49,053 nt of DNA from Lachnospiraceae bacterium (lineage in GTDB: Bacteria; Bacillota_A; Clostridia; Lachnospirales; Lachnospiraceae). The stretch lies in contig JAIKXO010000033.1 in assembly GCA_024684065.1 (NCBI GenBank), positions 1 to 49,053 on the forward strand, in the 5' to 3' direction. A program made the translations under genes and the position numbers. Positions 25,389-32,780 of the stretch are shown here, piece after piece (the stretch's first letter is position 1; the number at the start of each line of letters is the position of its first letter). The notes under the pieces were generated by a model. The model was given only the letters and a program-made list of their open reading frames with translations. It ran no database searches and was not told the DNA's origin.

Positions 25389-26351
25389 ATGAACAGTTAT
25401 ATAGGACATCATTCACAGGTAAGCGGGATCGAGGAGCACCGGCTGGTAGGAGGAAAAGGCGACGGCATGCGGCTGTATGAGCTGCATACGGAAGGAGGCC
25501 TCGATATGGTCTTTCTGCCTGATCGTAACGGAGACATCGCAAGACTTCGGTACAAAGGGATCAACTTAAGCTACATGAGTCCCTGCGGTTATGTGGCGCC
25601 TGCTTATTATGAGAACAAAGGCTCCGGCTGGCTTTCTTCCTTTACAGCCGGTTTCCTGACCACCTGCGGGTTACAGAACGTGGGGACTCCGAATTCCGAT
25701 AACGGAGAAGAGCTGCCGCTCCATGGCTCCATCGGAAATATCCCCTGCGAACAGACCTACTGGACGGAGAGTGAGGACTCTTTTGCAGTGCATACGCTTA
25801 CAAGGGACGAAACAATTTTCGCAAGGAAGCTGACCCTTGAGAGGACGGTCACGGTTTCTAAGAAGGAAGCGCGCTTTACCATAGAGGATCTGATCACCAA
25901 TACCGGGGATCAGAAAACGCCCTTCGAGATACTGTACCACATGAACATGGGATATCCGCTGCTTGATGAGGAAAGCATAATAACCATTCCTTCTTCAGAG
26001 GTCAGACCCAGAAACGACCATGCGGCGGACGATATTGAAAACTGGATGCATATGGAAAGGCCTACGGCGGGATATGAAGAGAGATGTTATTATCACACCT
26101 TCCCGGACGAAAAGGGATTTGCTTCGATCCGCCAGCCGAAGCTTGACCTTACGCTGGAAATCTCGTATGATGCAAAGGAGCTTGACGGCTTTGTGGAATG
26201 GAAGATGATGGGCGTGCGCGATTACGTTTTGGGGCTTGAATGCGGAAACAGCCTGCCGGACGGGCGGGACGTGATGCGTAAGACCGGTATGCTTAAATTC
26301 CTTAAGCCGGGAGAGCAGCAGAAGTATCGTGTCGATATAGCCGTAAAATAA
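25389..26351 (+). CDS. DUF4432 / aldose-1-epimerase-like protein
   Basis: 320 residues with the galactose-mutarotase-like beta-sandwich pattern: FTAGFLTTCGLQNVG (about 84-98), ELPLHGSIGNIP with the histidine of the sugar site, ILYHMNMGYPLL, and a C-terminal GLECGNSLPDGR with the glutamate. This layout corresponds to DUF4432 and related aldose-epimerase paralogues acting on sugars; the exact substrate is unknown. The start ATG 25389 follows AAAGGGG. It lies 58 bases after the chimeric kinase gene. Confidence 0.87.
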   Translation: MNSYIGHHSQVSGIEEHRLVGGKGDGMRLYELHTEGGLDMVFLPDRNGDIARLRYKGINLSYMSPCGYVAPAYYENKGSGWLSSFTAGFLTTCGLQNVGTPNSDNGEELPLHGSIGNIPCEQTYWTESEDSFAVHTLTRDETIFARKLTLERTVTVSKKEARFTIEDLITNTGDQKTPFEILYHMNMGYPLLDEESIITIPSSEVRPRNDHAADDIENWMHMERPTAGYEERCYYHTFPDEKGFASIRQPKLDLTLEISYDAKELDGFVEWKMMGVRDYVLGLECGNSLPDGRDVMRKTGMLKFLKPGEQQKYRVDIAVK

Positions 26352-26484
26352 CAGGAAAAACGGTGCAGAACGGATCCGGGCGCATTGAATGGCAAAAACA
26401 GTCTGGTTTGCCGTTTGCTTCAGGTACGTTTTTGTGTTTTGGAAGTTTCAGGTCCGGGTGAAGGAAATAAGGCGGGAAATTAAG

Positions 26485-27132
26485 ATGTATACAAATATTA
26501 TGTTTGATCTGGACGGAACAGTTACGGATTCCGGAAGGGCAATAACGTCATCTGTCGAGTATGCCCTTTCGCATTTCGGGATCACGGGGCAGCCTCAGGA
26601 AAAACTGCAGACCTTTATAGGTCCTTCTTTGTTTGACTCATTTAAAAGAGAATATAATATGACCGATGAAGACTGCGATAAGGCGGTTAAACTCTATAGG
26701 AGCGTATACGCGGAGGAAAGGATGTATGATGTCGACATCTATGACGGAATACCTGAGTTGCTGAAAAATTTAAGGGATACCGGTCATAAGGTGTTTCTTA
26801 TTACCAGCAAACCTTTAAAGTTTTCCGTACAGATCCTTGAGAAAATAGGGCTTGCTGAATATTTTGACCATATGATCGGGACCGATCTGTCCGATCACAG
26901 CTCCGATAAAAGGCGTTTAATAGAAAAAGCGATAGAAGAATACGGACTTGCCAGAAACGAGTGCGTGATGGTCGGGGACACGGAATATGACATAAAAGGT
27001 GCTAAAGACGCCGGAATTGACAGTATTGCCGTAACGTATGGCTATGGCAGCAAAGAGAACATGAAGGCTGCAGGGGCAACATTTTTTGCCGATTCGGCAG
27101 ACGAAATCGCGCAGATTATTATCCGCACGTGA
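26485..27132 (+). CDS. HAD-superfamily phosphatase (phosphoglycolate phosphatase-like)
   Basis: 215 residues. HAD motif I is FDLDGTVTD (7-15, nucleophile D8 and acid D10), motif II is LITSKP (about 103-108), and motif IV is VGDTEYDIKGAKDAG near 165. A helical cap domain is inserted after motif I. This is the GPH/5'-nucleotidase subgroup, which hydrolyses small phosphate esters. ATG 26485 follows GGCGGGA; the frame is open upstream to 26389, but that extension is not part of the HAD fold. It precedes tRNA-Gly, which has its own promoter. Confidence 0.9.
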   Translation: MYTNIMFDLDGTVTDSGRAITSSVEYALSHFGITGQPQEKLQTFIGPSLFDSFKREYNMTDEDCDKAVKLYRSVYAEERMYDVDIYDGIPELLKNLRDTGHKVFLITSKPLKFSVQILEKIGLAEYFDHMIGTDLSDHSSDKRRLIEKAIEEYGLARNECVMVGDTEYDIKGAKDAGIDSIAVTYGYGSKENMKAAGATFFADSADEIAQIIIRT

Positions 27133-27182
27133 CCAAACGGATCCGCAGGACGGAGTTGAGAAGCAAAAATGGTCCAAACCGC

Positions 27183-27211
27183 TTGACAGTCTGAGGGAAA
27201 TGCCTTAAAAT
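27183..27211 (+). promoter_or_regulatory. tRNA-Gly promoter
   Basis: A perfect TTGACA (27183-27188), 17 bases, then TAAAAT (27206-27211), 15 bases before the tRNA 5' end. Confidence 0.85.
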
Positions 27212-27226
27212 AAGGCACATAAACAC

Positions 27227-27297
27227 GCAGGATTAGTACATTGGTAGTATATCAGCTTCCCAAGCTGAGGAGGCGGGTTCGATTCCCGTATCCTGCT
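27227..27297 (+). tRNA. tRNA-Gly (anticodon CCC)
   Basis: The acceptor stem GCAGGAT pairs with ATCCTGC (27290-27296). The anticodon stem TCAGC/GCTGA carries loop TTCCCAA, so the anticodon is CCC, reading GGG. The T arm is GCGGG TTCGATT CCCGT. CCA is not encoded. Confidence 0.95.
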
Positions 27298-27301
27298 CTC
27301 A

Positions 27302-27346
27302 AAAGAGCCGAAATCAGCGCGGCTGAGCTGTTAAACGGCTCTTTTT
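27302..27346 (+). terminator. Terminator of tRNA-Gly
   Basis: AAAGAGCCG (27302-27310) pairs with CGGCTCTTT (27336-27344) and runs into TTTTTT. A small inner hairpin CAGC/GCTG is present. Confidence 0.85.
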
Positions 27347-27451
27347 TATTGCCTTTTTATCAATGCGGTGTATGATGATAAAAGCATGGTTTATTCGAAA
27401 TGATTAAACAGAAACAGTTATTACTGTCAGAGATCATGAAAGGAGATGGAT

Positions 27452-28609
27452 ATGAATAAGGAGCAACTTGGAAAACAGATCAGAAAGGGGACGGCGCTTA
27501 TTCTTACCGCGGCGGGTATAGTGACCGGGATGACAGGGTTTTATGCTTCGCCTGTCAGCGCGGCTGAAAAGCAGGCTAAATCTGAAGAGGATGTTAAGGA
27601 GCCGGATGCCTGGATCACTTTTTCCGTTATAGACAAATATAAAAATGTGGATGTTGACATTTCGGGAGATGATAAAGGGATCGATTACGGGTACGAGGAT
27701 AATGTGATGATCGTGGAGATCGACAGGAACGGTTATTATGTCCTGTCCGGCGATGCCGCGGAGATGCAGATACTTATAGATGATGGCCTTGAGAATGTCA
27801 CCCTTGAGCTTGATCAGCTGTATATCGACGATTCCACTATCGTAGACGATTCTCCCGTGATCCTTATAGGAGAGGAATCCCAGGTTGAGATCATTATTTC
27901 CGGGAATAACGAACTGGTGGGCTTCGATGGATCCACTATATCCCAGATATATGCCCCGGACGGTGTGGTCACATATAGCGGGGACGGAAAGCTGAGGTTG
28001 TCGGGCCATTCGGCTTCTTCCTCCGCAAGGAACCTTTCTACCGAGTATATTATTCCCGATTCGGATTCGGTAAAGATAAAAAAGAGCGATGTCGAAAACC
28101 TTTCCGATGAAGACCTCCGGTATGCCATCAATGAAATATATGCAAGGCATGGCCGCATATTCACCACTTCTGACCTGAAGGAATATTTCGAGAGCAAATC
28201 ATGGTATAATGGCAGATATTCCGCCTCGGAATTTAAGGAGGATGAGCTTCTTAACAAGACGGAAAAGGAAAATATCAAGATACTGGCGGAAGTACGCGAT
28301 TCGAGGAAGAAATCGGAAAACAAGTCTGAGTATATCTTCCCTGATTCGGATTCTAAAGCCATTAATAAAGAGGACGCGGAGAAGCTTACCGATGAAGAGC
28401 TCCGCATAGCCATTAACGAGATATACGCAAGGCACGGAAGGAAGTTCAATTCTTCGGACCTGCAGGAATATTTCGAGAGCAAGTCCTGGTATAAGGGCAA
28501 ATACAGCGCTTCCGAGTTTGACAACAGCCTTTTGAACAAGACCGAGCAGAAGAATATAAAGACGCTTACTGAGATCAGGGATTCCCGTAAGAAGAAGAAT
28601 TCAAAATAA
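27452..28609 (+). CDS. Exported protein with two YARHG domains
   Basis: 385 residues. A signal peptide (about 1-36, cleavage near SAAEK) is followed by a region of about 150 residues rich in Asp and beta-prone sequence. Two tandem YARHG domains follow (about 205-285 and 290-380), each with NEIYARHGR and the EYFESKSWY pattern. YARHG domains are extracellular, found in many Clostridia, and of unknown function. ATG 27452 is preferred to 27446 because the AAAGGAG site overlaps the earlier codon. It begins the island of exported proteins and is four bases from the amidase gene, so they are probably co-translated. Confidence 0.88.
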   Translation: MNKEQLGKQIRKGTALILTAAGIVTGMTGFYASPVSAAEKQAKSEEDVKEPDAWITFSVIDKYKNVDVDISGDDKGIDYGYEDNVMIVEIDRNGYYVLSGDAAEMQILIDDGLENVTLELDQLYIDDSTIVDDSPVILIGEESQVEIIISGNNELVGFDGSTISQIYAPDGVVTYSGDGKLRLSGHSASSSARNLSTEYIIPDSDSVKIKKSDVENLSDEDLRYAINEIYARHGRIFTTSDLKEYFESKSWYNGRYSASEFKEDELLNKTEKENIKILAEVRDSRKKSENKSEYIFPDSDSKAINKEDAEKLTDEELRIAINEIYARHGRKFNSSDLQEYFESKSWYKGKYSASEFDNSLLNKTEQKNIKTLTEIRDSRKKKNSK

Positions 28610-28613
28610 GGAT

Positions 28614-29765
28614 ATGTATAAAAGATTAAGCATTGTTCTTCTTTCAGCGCTTATCCTTACCGGATGCGAAGATAAGGCGGCCGGAGGGAAAAAGACTGAA
28701 GCAGAAGAACAGGATACTATAGTTATAGAAGTCGAGACGGAAGAGGGCGATGATATACCGGAAAGACCGGTATCCGGCGCCCCGGGGACAGAGCCTGTCG
28801 TTATTACATCGGCTTCAGAGGAAGCTGACAGCGGGGAAGTTTCACGATCCGATGTCCCGGAAGCGGAGAAAAGCGGGGAAAGCGACGTGGCCGGATCCGA
28901 ACCTTCAGGAGCCGGTGAGGAAAAAGAGCCTGAAAGCCCGGAAGAAGCAGAGGAAACCGAGGATGCGGAAGAAGCAGCCACGGAGGATGTTCCTGCAGCT
29001 GAGGTTCCTCATACCGACGGCGGAAAGATATCTCTTGACCCTTCCTGGGAATTTGCGGATTTCTCAAAGATAAACAGCGGATGCGCTTTCTATTACGCGG
29101 CGGACGAACCGCGAAAAGGCATTACCGTCGGTGTAAACGCCGGGCACGGTACTTCGGGAGGCGCTAAGGTAAAAACCTACTGTCATCCCGATAAGAGCCC
29201 CAAAACGACCGGTGGATCGACCTCTGCAGGCGCGATAGAGGCGGCGGCGGTTTCCGGTGGAATGACCTTTAATGACGGCACCCCGGAGGCGGTGGTCACT
29301 CTGGAAATGGCGAAGGCCCTTAAGGATGTGCTTTTAAGCGAAGGCTATGATGTCCTTATGATCAGGGAAAGCAGTGACGTTCAGCTTGATAATATAGCAA
29401 GGACTGTGATCTGCAATAATAATGCCGACTGCCACATAGCCATTCACTGGGACGGAGACGGGCTTGATTATGACAAGGGGTGCTTCTATATGTCTGTTCC
29501 GGACGGGATCAAGGGAATGTATCCCGTGAGCGGGATATGGAAGGAGCATGAGCGGTTAGGGCGTGATCTGATGGACGGACTTTCGGAAGCCGGATTCAAG
29601 CTGCATAATTCCGGAAGCATGTCGATCGATCTGACACAGACCTCATTCAGCACCATTCCTTCGGTAGACATAGAACTGGGCAATCAGGCAGGCAGACATG
29701 ACGAAGAATATCTGAACGATCTTGCGAAGGCCCTGCTGACAGGTATAGATGAGTTTTTCCGGTAA
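28614..29765 (+). CDS. Lipoprotein N-acetylmuramoyl-L-alanine amidase (Amidase_3)
   Basis: 383 residues. Lipoprotein signal with LILTGC (C18), then a long Glu/Ser/Pro-rich linker (about 25-140), then an Amidase_3 domain. Zinc-site motifs are VNAGHG, HIAIHWD and the late IELGNQ with the catalytic-type glutamate. The enzyme should cut the amide between N-acetylmuramic acid and L-alanine in peptidoglycan, acting from the outer membrane face. An insert between the first histidine motif and the next conserved region (STSAGAIEAAAVSGGMTF) makes the domain longer than typical. The start lies four bases after the YARHG gene. Confidence 0.87.
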   Translation: MYKRLSIVLLSALILTGCEDKAAGGKKTEAEEQDTIVIEVETEEGDDIPERPVSGAPGTEPVVITSASEEADSGEVSRSDVPEAEKSGESDVAGSEPSGAGEEKEPESPEEAEETEDAEEAATEDVPAAEVPHTDGGKISLDPSWEFADFSKINSGCAFYYAADEPRKGITVGVNAGHGTSGGAKVKTYCHPDKSPKTTGGSTSAGAIEAAAVSGGMTFNDGTPEAVVTLEMAKALKDVLLSEGYDVLMIRESSDVQLDNIARTVICNNNADCHIAIHWDGDGLDYDKGCFYMSVPDGIKGMYPVSGIWKEHERLGRDLMDGLSEAGFKLHNSGSMSIDLTQTSFSTIPSVDIELGNQAGRHDEEYLNDLAKALLTGIDEFFR

Positions 29766-29790
29766 TACCGGGAGAGAGCGGGGTGGAGAC

Positions 29791-31254
29791 ATGAGAGAGC
29801 AAATAAGAAGAACAGTTGCTTTGTTGATGGTTTTCTGTTTAAGCCTTAATCTTACGGCCTGCGGTGGGGATGATGCCGGAGACGCCGCAAAAAAAGCAAA
29901 AGAGACCGCGGAAAACGCCGCAAAAACAGTGCAGGAGAACGTAAAGACCGTGCAGGAGACCGCGGAGAATGCCGCAAAAACCATGCAGGAAACCACAAAA
30001 GACGTACAGGAGAGTGCGCAAAACGCTGCCCGGACCGCAATGGATACAGCAGATTCCGTTAAGGATACCGCTCTTTCGGTAAAGGATACGGTTGTTGACT
30101 GGTATAAAAAGATCGATCTTCAGAAATTCAAGGACGGCTGGGATCGTTCGGTTGATTTTCTTGGCAGCGGATATTCAGCAGTTACGGATGGAAAATATAT
30201 AGATGAGGTGGCTGAGACCATAGACAGCCTGAAAGCGGAAATGGAAAGCGCGGCCGCCTTTGCGACCGATCTTAAGAAAGAGGCACAGGAGGCTGCAAAG
30301 GAGTGGTCCGGTCACTTTGACATAACGGATTATACCGGACCTCCGTCCCTGCAGGCCCAGGCTGAGGCCAGGGATATCATCAGGGCATACAACGAGTATG
30401 TTCTTAAGGAAAAGAGCACGCTTTCCCTTAAGGATTTTCTGGATGAAGAGGGAGAGACGCTAAAGACCGACGCTTTATACGACTCTCTTTACGGAAAAAC
30501 GGATGACAGGCCTGAAACCGGTGAGGATGTTCCGCTTTCGGAGATCATCGGCGCGAAATATGTCCTTAATCAGGCCATGGGAACGGACGCTAATGGACAG
30601 AAGAAGCTATTGAGCACCGTTGTTTCGATGGGGCCGGATGTCTTCTCCATTATAAAAGAGGCGGCTTTAAATTCCGGAATGGATGAAGACGAGCTTGAAG
30701 AGGCAGGAATTGAACAGGCCATAGCGGAAAGCGGAGGTTTTGTCGAGGGCAGTGTCAGCCGGATGCTTGTTTCTCTCTGTAAAAGCGGGGCTCTGGGAGA
30801 GGAGATGGTGGATGTCGGCGCGCCTGTTATCGGTGCGCTTACGGTTCTTACGATAAAGGGCGCGATCAACGGCTATTCACTTGCAAAAGGAGATATCACG
30901 CCCGAGGATTACGGGAATCTTATGGCTGATGACGCGATGATCACCCTGATGTCAATTCCCAACCCGGCGCTGATACTGGCTGTCCTTCCGGCGAGCAAGA
31001 TCGTTCTGCTCACAGGATGCATGGCAGGGGGAATAGTAGCAGGCGCGGGATATCTGCTTGCAAAGGATGCCGTGCTTAATCTTGTTGACGGCGGAGGTTT
31101 CGAAGCGATCATTCCGGCAGCTTCGGGGGATAAGCGGGGCATCGCGAAGGATCTGATCGCATCGCTTGGTATCACGGACGCACTTTCCGGCTTAAAGGAC
31201 ACTATAGTATCCACCACGAAGAACGGTATGATTACGGTAAGTGCTTCTGAATAA
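29791..31254 (+). CDS. Lipoprotein with LEA/apolipophorin-like helical repeats
   Basis: 487 residues. Lipobox LNLTAC (C24) is followed by about 70 residues of near-repeats (ENAAKTVQE, ENAAKTMQE, QNAARTAMD, SVKDTALSVKDT), the pattern of amphipathic LEA-like helices. A helical domain follows, then a hydrophobic C-terminal region (about 350-430) with Gly/Ala-rich segments (CMAGGIVAGAGYLLAKD) that could be membrane helices. I do not recognise the family. ATG 29791 (site GGTGGAG) is 26 bases after the amidase stop; earlier in-frame codons would overlap the amidase. Likely in an operon with the two genes before it. Confidence 0.75.
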   Translation: MREQIRRTVALLMVFCLSLNLTACGGDDAGDAAKKAKETAENAAKTVQENVKTVQETAENAAKTMQETTKDVQESAQNAARTAMDTADSVKDTALSVKDTVVDWYKKIDLQKFKDGWDRSVDFLGSGYSAVTDGKYIDEVAETIDSLKAEMESAAAFATDLKKEAQEAAKEWSGHFDITDYTGPPSLQAQAEARDIIRAYNEYVLKEKSTLSLKDFLDEEGETLKTDALYDSLYGKTDDRPETGEDVPLSEIIGAKYVLNQAMGTDANGQKKLLSTVVSMGPDVFSIIKEAALNSGMDEDELEEAGIEQAIAESGGFVEGSVSRMLVSLCKSGALGEEMVDVGAPVIGALTVLTIKGAINGYSLAKGDITPEDYGNLMADDAMITLMSIPNPALILAVLPASKIVLLTGCMAGGIVAGAGYLLAKDAVLNLVDGGGFEAIIPAASGDKRGIAKDLIASLGITDALSGLKDTIVSTTKNGMITVSASE

Positions 31255-31417
31255 GGTTTATACGGTTGTCATAAAAACGGGAATAAATCCCATTTTGGGA
31301 ATAACATGATATAGCCGGTTATTTAAAGAGATCATCCGCTTTGCGGCACGTGGCCGGTGTAACTCATTCGAAAAGGGCAAGCCGTTTCGCAGATGGGTAT
31401 ATATAAGGAGGGCTTTT

Positions 31418-32722
31418 ATGAAAATGAAAAAATTGATAATACTTGCGCTTTCCGCAGCGCTTGTTTTACCGCTTGTCGCATGCGGAGGTGAGCCGGAGGA
31501 TCTTTATGAGCTTGATATGGGAGCACTTGGCGGATCAGGGGAGCTTCCCGGAAATTTAGATGCAAAAACGGCGGAGGCTCTTGCGAAGGGAGCCGGGGTG
31601 GAAGACGGAAAACTGCCCGCCGACTGGAGCATGATCGAGAGCGGCCTGAACGAAAACGCAGAGGATAAAGAGCAGCCTGAGGATGAGCAGGAACCGCCTG
31701 AGGAGCAGGAGAGTGAAGAAAAGGATGCTCCGGATGAAGAGTTGAATCCAAAACCGGAAAATAAGCAGGAAAATAAGGCAGATGATAACTCCGGCGGAAA
31801 ACCGGAAAATGAGCAGGAAAAAGAACCTGAACAGGAAGCCGGGGAGCTTACTGCCGAAAAAGAACCTGAACAGGAAACCGGTAAGGTTTCGGCAAAAAAA
31901 GAACCCGGACGGGAGACCGGTAAGGCTCCGGCCGAAAATGAACCTGAGCGTGAAGCAGGGAAGGCCCCTGCCGAAAAAGAGCCTGAACGGGAAACCGGGG
32001 AGCAGCCTGCCCCGAAAGAGCCTGAAGGAATGTATGTAGCTCTCGGAAAAGACCTTGATGATGAGCAGCTGGCCATTGTGCTTGATCTTCTGGGCATTAC
32101 CAGAGAAGAGCTTGACGGCATGGACGTGGCTTATGTTACAAATGAAGAGGAGCATGCCTTCTTAGACAGCTATATCGATGCATGGCTCATTGGGAAGAAC
32201 GCCCTTTCCTCGGTTCTTGTAAAGCCAAGGGAAAAGGGCCATGGGGTAGAGGTAGAGACCAAGAACATAATCTACTGCAGTCCCGATATGTATAAGAATG
32301 CATTTATGACGGCAGGGGTCAGGGATGCGGACATTACCGTCGCCGGACCCTTTGAGCTTTCGGGAACCGCGGCTTTGATCGGAGCCGTAAAGGCGTATGA
32401 AAAGATGTCGGGGAAAACGATATCGGACAAGGTGGTCGATGCCGCTATGGATGAGCTCATAACCACCGGAAATATCGCGGAAGCTGTCGGTTCAAAGAAT
32501 AAAGCGGTGGAGCTTATTTCATATATAAAGGCGAAGGTACTGGCGGAAAAACCGGGGACCAGAGAGGAGGTTGAGGCTCTGGTAAGGCAGGCCCTTGAGG
32601 AGCTTGGAATATCCTTACGCGATAAATATATACAGAGGATCGTCGATCTTATATTGAAGATAGCGATGTCCGGGATCGATCTGGATGCGCTTGCCGCTTT
32701 GGCGTCGGGAGCGCTGAATTAG
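31418..32722 (+). CDS. DUF1002 lipoprotein with charged repeats
   Basis: 434 residues. Lipobox PLVAC (C22), an acidic Glu/Pro/Lys-rich linker (about 80-205), then a DUF1002 domain. That domain shows ALGKDLDDEQ, VAYVTNEEEHAF, IGKNALSSVLV and GVRDADITVAGPFELSGTAAL, a clear family match. DUF1002 proteins are secreted proteins of Firmicutes with unknown role. The linker contains about six 13-residue units of the type EKEPEQETGKVSA. The start ATG 31418 follows AAGGAGGG. A 163-base gap upstream contains a TCCCATTTTGGGA hairpin and a small CCGCTTTGCGG hairpin reminiscent of H3. Confidence 0.88.
   Translation: MKMKKLIILALSAALVLPLVACGGEPEDLYELDMGALGGSGELPGNLDAKTAEALAKGAGVEDGKLPADWSMIESGLNENAEDKEQPEDEQEPPEEQESEEKDAPDEELNPKPENKQENKADDNSGGKPENEQEKEPEQEAGELTAEKEPEQETGKVSAKKEPGRETGKAPAENEPEREAGKAPAEKEPERETGEQPAPKEPEGMYVALGKDLDDEQLAIVLDLLGITREELDGMDVAYVTNEEEHAFLDSYIDAWLIGKNALSSVLVKPREKGHGVEVETKNIIYCSPDMYKNAFMTAGVRDADITVAGPFELSGTAALIGAVKAYEKMSGKTISDKVVDAAMDELITTGNIAEAVGSKNKAVELISYIKAKVLAEKPGTREEVEALVRQALEELGISLRDKYIQRIVDLILKIAMSGIDLDALAALASGALN
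31812..32030 (+). repeat. Imperfect 39-base coding repeat in DUF1002 lipoprotein
   Basis: About six imperfect units encode E-K-E-P-x-x-E-T/A-G-K-x-x-A. They form a spacer between the lipid anchor and the DUF1002 domain. Copy number may vary between strains. Confidence 0.75.
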
Positions 32723-32738
32723 GGGCGGAAGTCTGAGA

Positions 32739-32764
32739 GCGCGATCTGCTTTGCGGATCGGCGC
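32739..32764 (+). repeat. H3-only copy of the three-hairpin repeat
   Basis: GCGC (32739-32742), GATCTGC, loop TTT, GCGGATC, a single bulged G at 32760 and GCGC (32761-32764). The basal pairs are GCGC/GCGC where other copies have GCAC/GTGC. The copy ends 16 bases before the ATG at 32781, leaving AAAGGAGG free. Confidence 0.7.
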
Positions 32765-32780
32765 GGAAAAGGAGGTATTT

